A stretch of DNA of 14,770 nt from Nitrospina sp. (lineage in GTDB: Bacteria; Nitrospinota; Nitrospinia; Nitrospinales; VA-1). The stretch spans positions 1 to 14,770 of the forward strand of contig JABJCF010000251.1 in NCBI GenBank assembly GCA_018665625.1, read 5' to 3'. Position 1 is the first letter of the stretch, and each line of letters starts with the position of its first letter. Made by a program: the position numbers and the translations under genes. The notes beneath the pieces were generated by a model that was given only the letters and a program-made list of their open reading frames with translations, made no database searches and had not been told where the DNA came from. Of the stretch, positions 1-5,930 are shown piece by piece.

Positions 1-35
1 CTTACTACAGAAACACTAGCAATAACGGAAAAGCA

Positions 36-251
36 TCAATTATCGGGCCATCTTTTCCATAGCATGAATTCATCATGTATGGCTGGAAGTCCTTGTTTTC
101 GATAGAATTCGGTTAGCTTTTCAATAGAGAATGTCTTTTCTCCCGAGAGCAACTGCAAAAGTTCCATTAACCAAGATTGTGCGATCTCTTCACTACGTTT
201 TCCAAAGAGAACCTCTTCAGAATATAAATCTACATGCTCGCTCAGCCCCAT
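36..251 (-). pseudogene. Displaced C-terminal 71 residues of the UxaA-family dehydratase
   Basis: This short frame is best read as the tail of the preceding gene and not as a separate protein. The 477-residue frame upstream stops just after a sequence matching the region of UxaA that comes about 70 residues before its end (TTGLGTTF, then VLKIGN). This frame then supplies what UxaA proteins carry next: a segment like WIDFDAG (here HVDLYSE), an amphipathic helix, a LLSGEKT segment matching the family's ANGKQT region, and a final EFMLWK matching ELAIFK of E. coli UxaA as I recall it. Its nominal ATG lies inside the A6/G4 run where the two frames meet, and no independent Shine-Dalgarno sequence is visible. 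A single -1 shift, or one extra A, at 251-256 joins the two into about 546 residues. It could be a real mutation, a homopolymer sequencing error, or slippage used in expression. I am fairly sure of the homology and unsure of the cause. Confidence 0.7.
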
Positions 252-1675
252 TTTTTACGATTTCCAATCTTGAGGACCGGTGAGATGGCCGAGCTGAAAG
301 TTGTTCCTAAACCAGTTGTAAATGCAACCGTTTGAGCCCCCGAAAGCAGCAGCGCTGTCGTTGAGATTTGATCATAGCTCGGACAGTCCAAGACATAGAC
401 GCCATTAGGGGAATCAATGGGGAGGGACTCCCCATATACCAAATAGCCAACAACCGGCTTACTACCACATTTTTTCAGCGCCCCAGCCGACTTTAGTCGG
501 GCATTATGAAGCCCTCCTCCCTTGTTTCCCGGTGCGATATCCTGATAACCAGAAGCCGAAATCGGGTAATTCCCACAAAGTCTATCAAATCTAGGAATCA
601 AATCCAGTAACCACTCTCGTATCTCCAGTGACGTTGCTCTGGCAGCCAGCAATTCCATGGAACCCTCAAATTCCGGTGTTTCCGTAATGATCACCCGTCC
701 ACCATTTTCAATAATCAAATCGGAAAGAGTACCGAGAACCGCATTTGCTGACACACCCGAAAATCGGTCGGAACCACCGCATTTCAGCCCCAGTGTCAAA
801 TATCGCAATGGAAGCTCTTCCCTTGCAGATTCATTCCCTACTTGCATTGCCTTTTTTCCCTGAATCTCAGCGATGCTTTTCAATGCTTCATACTCGGACG
901 TGTAACTTTGAATGGAGGAGAGAAAAACCCTACGGTCAAAATCATAAACATCTTCGCGTAATACACCCACAATATTTCCAGGTAATGCCTCATTTAACGA
1001 CAGGTGCTCACAACCAAGTCCTATCAGGATGATCGCCCCAATATTGGGATGATTCATAGCCCTGACCAGCAGTTTGACCAGTTCCCGTTTTGCGTCACCG
1101 GTTGGCATTCCACAGCCAAAATCATGGGTACAGGCAACAACATCGTCTACGTTTTTAAATTGATCTGCAAATTGCATTCGTATCAAATGTGCGATATTTA
1201 TTGAAGCTGTTTCTGAACACTTAACAGTATTCAAAACCATCACCTTATTTTTGATGCCGGCCCCTACAAGTTTTCCCTGATGATACCGTGAGTATCCTTT
1301 CCAGAACAAGTGATCTGTTTTCGGTGTTTCAGGAATAGACAAATACCGATCAGGAATTAGGATTACGTCTTCATCATCCTTCAAGGGGCGCATATTACCA
1401 TCCGTTTCAGAACAAATCACCTGAACCGCATGGATAGGTTTTGATGCCACCCCAATCGGAACACCGAAAGCGATTAGTTTCTCCCCTTGAGAAATCCCCG
1501 TAACAGCGATCGATTCGCCATCTCTGGCTGGTTCCATTATCACCGACTTAGAACCGAGGTAAAGAAATTCATTCTTCCCAATTGCCGAAATAACTAGTGC
1601 GATATTGTCAGATAACATTCCATTCTTAACATCACTATTTGCGACCATACATTTTGTATTGATTGGATAAGTCAT
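242..1675 (-). CDS. UxaA-family altronate/galactarate dehydratase-like protein (main part, C-terminus frameshifted)
   Basis: UxaA and GarD family enzymes are metal-dependent hydro-lyases that convert aldonic or aldaric acids to 2-keto-3-deoxy acids; UxaA turns D-altronate into 2-keto-3-deoxygluconate. Visible features are an N-terminal SAF-like region (about residues 10-90, with GVPIGVA at 71-77), HDFGCG at 184-189, GLGCE at 219-223, the family hallmark CGGSDRFSG at 299-307, APGNKGGG at 381-388, and TTGLGTTF at 453-460. The frame stops at residue 477, about 70 residues short of the expected end, and the missing tail is in the overlapping frame at 36-251. The ATG lies 8 bases after the upstream cytidylyltransferase gene, so it belongs to the same operon. 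Such enzymes normally serve sugar-acid catabolism. In a glycan operon it may instead make a 3-deoxy keto-acid sugar. The family call is secure, the substrate is unknown, and activity may depend on how the frameshift is resolved. Confidence 0.88.
   Translation of the reverse strand: MTYPINTKCMVANSDVKNGMLSDNIALVISAIGKNEFLYLGSKSVIMEPARDGESIAVTGISQGEKLIAFGVPIGVASKPIHAVQVICSETDGNMRPLKDDEDVILIPDRYLSIPETPKTDHLFWKGYSRYHQGKLVGAGIKNKVMVLNTVKCSETASINIAHLIRMQFADQFKNVDDVVACTHDFGCGMPTGDAKRELVKLLVRAMNHPNIGAIILIGLGCEHLSLNEALPGNIVGVLREDVYDFDRRVFLSSIQSYTSEYEALKSIAEIQGKKAMQVGNESAREELPLRYLTLGLKCGGSDRFSGVSANAVLGTLSDLIIENGGRVIITETPEFEGSMELLAARATSLEIREWLLDLIPRFDRLCGNYPISASGYQDIAPGNKGGGLHNARLKSAGALKKCGSKPVVGYLVYGESLPIDSPNGVYVLDCPSYDQISTTALLLSGAQTVAFTTGLGTTFSSAISPVLKIGNRKKWG
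251..256 (-). other. A6 run at the frame junction of the dehydratase gene
   Basis: On the coding strand the junction reads CGT AAA AAA TGG GGC TGA. Stepping back one base after the second AAA gives ATG GGG CTG AGC, which continues the UxaA family sequence. The heptamer before the shift is T AAA AAA, which is not a full X XXY YYZ slippery site, so an indel or RNA-polymerase slippage is at least as likely as programmed ribosomal frameshifting. Confidence 0.55.
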
Positions 1676-1683
1676 GGCAGCAT

Positions 1684-2370
1684 CTATTTCTTGATTTTAT
1701 TCAAGTAAGCCTCGGCGAGCCAAAGCCCTTCTTCATCACGAACATCAATGGTTGCCCAAAACCGTTCAATCGGAACCATATCGATTTCTTCGCCGTAGGG
1801 TGTGTCTGTTTGTAACAAATCATGTCGAAAGAGAGAACAAATTCCGGCAATTTCCTGATGCATATTGATTTTGGCGTTGTCACCATGTCCCTGCATCCGT
1901 GTTATCCGCCCTCTTTCATCCTGTCGCCAAAAATTGTAATGAACTGGATAAACCGTTACCAAAGAATCCACCGGATGTTTTCGCACAGCAGCGGTAACCT
2001 GCTGAATAATGCCTTGTGGACGCAAAGGATGTGTAATTTCAAGAAGCATTAGGTAATCAGAACCTTTCCCATTGTTTTGAGCCCAGGAACTGACATGGGC
2101 CAGAACATCCAGATTTGAGATATTTTTTTCGCTCAAGAAAGGGGGGCGAAAATATCGAATGAACTTTGGATGATCCAGACAATTAGTTAGAAAAGGCTCA
2201 AATCGTTGGTCATCGTAGGCGATAATCACCTGATCCAAAACATCCACTTCCCGTAATATTTGATCGAATGTATACTCCCAAAGTACTTTTTTCTTCAGAA
2301 CAAACTTTGGCGAACCTCCTGCATCGAAGCAATCCTGGTAGCGGATTGGAACAACAGCGTTAATTTTCAT
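1684..2370 (-). CDS. Divergent NeuA-like cytidylyltransferase (second copy)
   Basis: This resembles the acylneuraminate cytidylyltransferase family, which activates keto-sugar acids with CTP to CMP-sugars. Visible are an N-terminal nucleotide-binding strand INAVVPIR, the paired region LKKKVLWEYTFDQ matching the 'gkpli.ytie' part of NeuA, the central THPLRP (the counterpart of TSPLR in NeuA), and a C-terminal FWATIDVRDEEG matching 'iDi.t.eD'. The usual P-loop-like PARgGSkgi..KN is replaced by PIRYQDCFDAGGSPKF, so substrate or activity may differ from the copy at 5070-5789. ATG at 2370 is preceded by GGAGAG nine bases upstream; a TTG two codons earlier (2376) is also possible. The length of about 228 residues fits the family. 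It sits between the GT2 gene (24 bases upstream) and the UxaA-like gene (8 bases downstream). Pairing with the UxaA-like product is an inference from position. Confidence 0.7.
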   Translation of the reverse strand: MKINAVVPIRYQDCFDAGGSPKFVLKKKVLWEYTFDQILREVDVLDQVIIAYDDQRFEPFLTNCLDHPKFIRYFRPPFLSEKNISNLDVLAHVSSWAQNNGKGSDYLMLLEITHPLRPQGIIQQVTAAVRKHPVDSLVTVYPVHYNFWRQDERGRITRMQGHGDNAKINMHQEIAGICSLFRHDLLQTDTPYGEEIDMVPIERFWATIDVRDEEGLWLAEAYLNKIKK

Positions 2371-2394
2371 GGGCAACGTCTCTCCAATACTTTG

Positions 2395-3078
2395 CTAAGT
2401 CAAATCCTTATTAATCAATTCTATCATTCGAACTACGCGATTTGCCCTAGCCTCACTTTGATTATGATGCAAACCATGATGATGGAACACTCTGGCCGTT
2501 GGTTCATAGACAATTAAGGAACCGTTTCGAAGAACTTTCTTTGCCCAATCCCTGTCCTCTACACCGTGAATATCTTCACTAAAGGAGACCTCTTCCCAAA
2601 CATTTTTTCTAATCATTGAGTTTGCGTTATGGAAGAAAAAGTCGCGTTTCTGAATTTTGCGATCCAGTCCGAAGGTTGTCCAGAGATCTCGTTTATCAAA
2701 GGAACTACTATCAGGCAGTGGTTCCTGTTTTCCATAAACGGCAACCACATTGGGATCATTAAAGTTCATGACCATACGAGAGAGCCATTGATCATTTACT
2801 GGAATACAATGTCCTGATAAAATCGCGATTAAGTCACCGGATGTGGCCTTAATTCCCCAATTTAGAGAACGGGAGAAATTGAAATCTTCATCGGAGATTG
2901 TAACCACTTTGCAAGCGTATTTTTCTGCGTATTCCAATGTTCTATCGGTTGAATCATTATCAACCAAGATAATTTCAAAATTTGGATAATCTTGGCAGTG
3001 TACTGCAAACAGACAGGAATTAATCCACTTCTCTTCGTTTTTTGCCCTAATCACGATGGAAATCAGTGTATTTTGCAT
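2395..3078 (-). CDS. Family 2 (GT-A) glycosyltransferase
   Basis: A 227-residue GT2-type enzyme expected to transfer a sugar from a nucleotide donor on the cytoplasmic side of the membrane. Visible features are the opening strand ISIVIRAKNEEKWI (6-19), the nucleotide-binding VDNDSTD (39-45), GDLIAILSGHCIP (81-93) at the position of the metal-binding DxD loop, and EDRDWAKK near residue 172, which supplies the acidic catalytic-base motif (ED). The DxD position reads S-G-H, a variant I associate with rhamnosyltransferase-like GT2 proteins. No membrane segment is evident. Its ATG overlaps the stop of the NeuB-like gene by one base (TAATG), a classic translational-coupling arrangement. Donor and acceptor cannot be read from the sequence; a CMP- or NDP-activated sugar made by its neighbours is plausible. 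Confidence 0.88.
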   Translation of the reverse strand: MQNTLISIVIRAKNEEKWINSCLFAVHCQDYPNFEIILVDNDSTDRTLEYAEKYACKVVTISDEDFNFSRSLNWGIKATSGDLIAILSGHCIPVNDQWLSRMVMNFNDPNVVAVYGKQEPLPDSSSFDKRDLWTTFGLDRKIQKRDFFFHNANSMIRKNVWEEVSFSEDIHGVEDRDWAKKVLRNGSLIVYEPTARVFHHHGLHHNQSEARANRVVRMIELINKDLT

Positions 3079-3854
3079 TACTCCAACCCAACAAAATGTC
3101 CAAAAGTTAAGGGTTCACCCTGTGATATTTGATAACGAAGGGTTTGATTCACGACCTTCTTTAGGATCGCAGGACTAAGCCCTTTTGAATCGGTTTGGAT
3201 CACAACCAGATCTTCTTCTCTGAGCTTCTCTCCAACCAAAATTTTCCGGTTAACCGATAAAGAGATGTTGTGGTCTTCGATCAGATCCACCTCTTCAGGT
3301 GAGAGAGGCCTTGTTCCTTTTCCGTTGTATAGAAGGTTTAAACGGTGAATAAAGTCACAGTTATCGTCAATTTTCGAGGGGATAATCAAAGCTTCCGGGT
3401 TGATCAAAACAGCTGTCTCAATTTGTCGGACCTCCTCAGCAACCACTGCGCAAGCGCCGTCAAAGTGTGCTTTTAACCAAGCCAATTGTTGATAATATGG
3501 ACGTACGGGTATGCCCCGTGCGTCAAAACAAATTGTGAAATCACTCCCTTCCAGAAAGTTGATGATAGTGGTAAAGGAGTTGTGATTAATGCCATTAATC
3601 GCAATATAAAACGGGCGCTCAGTTTTGATCACCGCTTCAATCAGAAAAAGATGGGCTCCGTAACCAGCCGGGATAAACCACCAGACATGCTCTCCCTGCC
3701 AATTATTGATGGTCTCAATCGTGCGAACCTCGACCAGTTTTGGAAAAGAGTCACTCATTTCTTCTTTCTGGTCGGTCGCGATAAAATGCCCCAGCTTTTC
3801 TTGCGGATATTTCGTGGAAGCAAAATCCATGGACATTGGAAACCAAAGATTCAT
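3078..3854 (-). CDS. Shortened, degenerate NeuB-like protein with C-terminal SAF domain
   Basis: NeuB enzymes condense phosphoenolpyruvate with an N-acetyl hexosamine to make a nonulosonic acid, using a TIM barrel followed by a SAF (antifreeze-like) domain. Here residues 196-254 look like a SAF domain: ISLSVNRKILVGEKL, then a GLSP motif, then QISQGEPLT. Residues about 58-190 follow the order of the second half of the NeuB barrel: LIEAVIKTERPFYIAI, a strand ICFDARGIPVRP, LAWLKAHF, and RPLSPEEVDLI just before the SAF domain. The protein has 258 residues against about 345 for NeuB. The G-SDHT and EKH-F segments that carry the metal-binding histidines are replaced by GACAVVAEE and IPSKIDDN. It is therefore probably not an ordinary synthase. 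It could be a non-catalytic partner, an enzyme with new chemistry, or a decaying copy. The ATG is 7 bases after the upstream stop, with a weak GAG ribosome site. Confidence 0.6.
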   Translation of the reverse strand: MNLWFPMSMDFASTKYPQEKLGHFIATDQKEEMSDSFPKLVEVRTIETINNWQGEHVWWFIPAGYGAHLFLIEAVIKTERPFYIAINGINHNSFTTIINFLEGSDFTICFDARGIPVRPYYQQLAWLKAHFDGACAVVAEEVRQIETAVLINPEALIIPSKIDDNCDFIHRLNLLYNGKGTRPLSPEEVDLIEDHNISLSVNRKILVGEKLREEDLVVIQTDSKGLSPAILKKVVNQTLRYQISQGEPLTFGHFVGLE

Positions 3855-3861
3855 TAAAATC

Positions 3862-5052
3862 TCATTTTGATAAGCGTGTTTCTATTGTAACGGGAATGGA
3901 ACCAATACGTAAACTCTCTCCGGCAGCCTCAAGAACAGCGGTGGAAATAAGTGCCGCCTGAAAAGAGGGTCTCTCTTTTTCGATTGTTTTCAGGTCGATG
4001 TTCCCACTAATGAAAGATGAAACATCAGAAATAAACTGAAGGATACTGCTGATCCCGTAACCAGAAAATGTCAATTTACCAGATACAGGATCCTGATGGC
4101 AGATATTGAAATAAGGGTTTACATCCTGTACACCCTGATCATCTAGAACAATCTGAACACCTCGATGTTTTTGATCAGCTTGGAATCGGCCTTTTGTTCC
4201 AACCATATTAATTTTTTGATCAGACATGGCCGAAGTGCAATTTGGATCAATCCAGTTGGTAATATGCGTTGAGATAAATGGTTTTCCATTCTCTTTTTCC
4301 CACTCGACAACAACCTGCATTGAATCCCAGGTATCTACACCTTGTTCAGGAAGGAACTCTTTCTGCCCCCAGGCAGTTACCTTTAAGGGGTGAAAACCTG
4401 TCACATATAGAATCAGATCCACATAGTGAACCCCCAGATATTGAAAAATATTCGTTTGGTCCGCCCAGGATCTGAAAATATCTGTTGGGATCATCTTTTT
4501 CTGACTATACTCAATCACTGCATATAACAGTTCGCCCAAATCCCCTTTTCTGATTCGATCCAACAACAGAAGGTTAGAGTCATCCAATCGTTTGTGGAAC
4601 TCCACTTCGGCAACAACATTGTTTTTTTTTGCCACGATAGCCATCCGTTTTGCCTCTTCAAGGGTGGAGGCCATCGGTTTGACCAAAAGGCAGTGGAGGC
4701 CTCTATCTAGAAGTGGAACAGTTACATCGCAGTGTAAATGATCCGGTACCGAGACAATAGCCACATCGGGAGAGAATTGCTCGCAAGCTTGCAAGTAGGC
4801 TTTTTCATCGACCCCAGATTTTGGAAAGGCAACTCCCAGGAATTCAACTCCCATTTTATCAGCCAACTCTTGACTATGATTTAATGCATACTCGGCGGAA
4901 TCCTTGTTTGTTGTGGCGATTGCTATTTTACCGACCTGTCCGATCTTACGTGCTTCCAGCAGAGCAGGCATGATCGTTCCATAAGTAGAGGTGCCTCGTC
5001 CGGTCACATACATTCCACCACCTACAACAAGAACATTTAAAGGCTGTTTCAC
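3862..5052 (-). CDS. Gfo/Idh/MocA family NAD(P)-dependent sugar oxidoreductase
   Basis: A 396-residue two-domain dehydrogenase that would oxidise or reduce a hydroxyl of a sugar or nucleotide sugar with NAD(P). The N-terminal Rossmann fold begins NVLVVGGGMY (6-15); PDHLH (103-107) closes the cofactor site; VKPMA (124-128) carries the lysine (K125) equivalent to the conserved EKP motif; and GVHYVDL (207-213) carries the histidine and aspartate of the active site. The start is GTG, chosen because an AGGAG lies 8 bases upstream. It follows the NeuA-like gene by 17 bases and precedes the NeuB-like gene by 7, so these form one operon. Gfo/Idh proteins occur in legionaminic-acid gene sets of the ptm type, which fits the PtmA-like dehydrogenase at the right edge of the window. 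The exact substrate is unknown. Confidence 0.88.
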   Translation of the reverse strand: MKQPLNVLVVGGGMYVTGRGTSTYGTIMPALLEARKIGQVGKIAIATTNKDSAEYALNHSQELADKMGVEFLGVAFPKSGVDEKAYLQACEQFSPDVAIVSVPDHLHCDVTVPLLDRGLHCLLVKPMASTLEEAKRMAIVAKKNNVVAEVEFHKRLDDSNLLLLDRIRKGDLGELLYAVIEYSQKKMIPTDIFRSWADQTNIFQYLGVHYVDLILYVTGFHPLKVTAWGQKEFLPEQGVDTWDSMQVVVEWEKENGKPFISTHITNWIDPNCTSAMSDQKINMVGTKGRFQADQKHRGVQIVLDDQGVQDVNPYFNICHQDPVSGKLTFSGYGISSILQFISDVSSFISGNIDLKTIEKERPSFQAALISTAVLEAAGESLRIGSIPVTIETRLSK

Positions 5053-5060
5053 GATTAATT

Positions 5061-5065
5061 CTCCT
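5061..5065 (-). promoter_or_regulatory. Ribosome binding site deciding the GTG start of the Gfo/Idh gene
   Basis: AGGAG on the coding strand lies 8 bases before the GTG at 5052. It lies between that start and the stop of the NeuA-like gene, and it supports GTG over any later ATG such as codon 14. Confidence 0.75.
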
Positions 5066-5069
5066 GTAC

Positions 5070-5789
5070 CTATTCAATTTTTTCGACGATGGGATCATAA
5101 AGGATCTCTTCGTTTTCCCCACGAGAGCGAATGATATAATCAATCAATCTCAAATCTTCCGCTGTTTTAATAATAATTCCAGTCTCCTTGCTGACCGGAT
5201 AGAATCCTACTTTGCCTGTAAAGAAAGCATACCCTTTAACTTCCATTGCCTCAACAAATGGGACTAACCGCCACATCATGATTGAGTAGACAAATGGCTG
5301 CACAGGAATCAGATCCTGAGTTTGGGCGAACTTGCCATCTTCAACAAAATTGATTGGTCTGTTTTGCCATGCAGTATGAACCAGCTTGTTTTCAACTGTG
5401 ATTAAGCTATCCAGTGCCTCCAGTTGGAAATAGTCGATCACTTTCTTTACTTCGCCCCCGGTCTGCAGCGGAGAAGTGGGGTTTACCCAGGCGACAATAT
5501 CACAGGGATTATTTTGCATAAAATCAAGTACGACATCATCCGATTTTGTGGTGGAGCTTCCAAGCTCGTCAGGACGGTGATAAAATTCCACACCATACCG
5601 CTTCGCAATCTCTTCAAAAACCTTGCTATCTGAGTTCAGAATAATCCGGTCAAAAGCCCCGGAATCTTGAGCCGCTTTAATCGTATAATAGATCATCGGC
5701 TTGCCATCTATGAGCGCAAGATTTTTCATCTTTAAGCGAGTGCTTCCAATACGAGCTGGAATCATTGCAATGATTTTAGAATATTTCAT
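5070..5789 (-). CDS. NeuA-like CMP-nonulosonate (acylneuraminate) cytidylyltransferase
   Basis: This 239-residue protein matches enzymes that activate sialic-like acids: keto-sugar acid plus CTP gives CMP-sugar and pyrophosphate. The N-terminal motif IIAMIPARIGSTRLKMKNL (6-24) is the CTP-binding signature with conserved PAR, GS and KN. A NSDSK segment follows near residue 51, then NPTSPLQ near 103, the family's TSPLR motif with the arginine changed to glutamine. The C-terminus ends in GIIIKTAEDLRLIDYII, the usual 'iD...dl..a' helix. An AGGA lies about 10 bases before the ATG. It heads the compact left-hand operon. Homologues activate Neu5Ac, legionaminic or pseudaminic acid, and which one applies here cannot be told. 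Because the adjacent NeuB-like protein seems degenerate, the substrate may come from another synthase outside the window or from a different route. Confidence 0.85.
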   Translation of the reverse strand: MKYSKIIAMIPARIGSTRLKMKNLALIDGKPMIYYTIKAAQDSGAFDRIILNSDSKVFEEIAKRYGVEFYHRPDELGSSTTKSDDVVLDFMQNNPCDIVAWVNPTSPLQTGGEVKKVIDYFQLEALDSLITVENKLVHTAWQNRPINFVEDGKFAQTQDLIPVQPFVYSIMMWRLVPFVEAMEVKGYAFFTGKVGFYPVSKETGIIIKTAEDLRLIDYIIRSRGENEEILYDPIVEKIE

Positions 5790-5801
5790 TTTTAAAAAAT
5801 C

Positions 5802-5930
5802 CTAATATTTTGTTGACAGCCAATCAATCAATTTTTGACCGTAAAATACTGCTGAGTTTCTATATCCATTCATCCAGTCTGTAGTCCAGAGGTGCGATAT
5901 ATATTTATTCAACAAAGGAGCTGGTTTACT
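5802..5930 (-). other. Open stretch that may be the displaced C-terminus of the 681-residue protein
   Basis: From about 5930 a second frame stays open past the TGA at 5909-5911 of the large upstream gene and ends in TAG at 5802-5804. The translation is protein-like, with segments such as ISHLWTTDWMNGYR and FYGQKLIDWLSTKY. It would leave 12 bases to the NeuA-like start, with the TAG lying in that gene's Shine-Dalgarno region, which matches the tight spacing elsewhere in this operon. Without it, the gap is 119 bases. A single -1 shift near GAT AAA GTA would join the frames. An open run of this length can also occur by chance. Confidence 0.4.

Noticed and set aside
1..35. Start of a further gene after the dehydratase tail (ATG overlapping the stop as TGATG)
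   Set aside because: The frame from that ATG meets TAG after six codons, and the window ends before any other frame can be judged.
3486..3857. 123-codon open frame on the plus strand
   Set aside because: It lies entirely antisense to the NeuB-like gene, has no ribosome site, and its translation has no recognisable domain; every supported gene in the window is on the minus strand.
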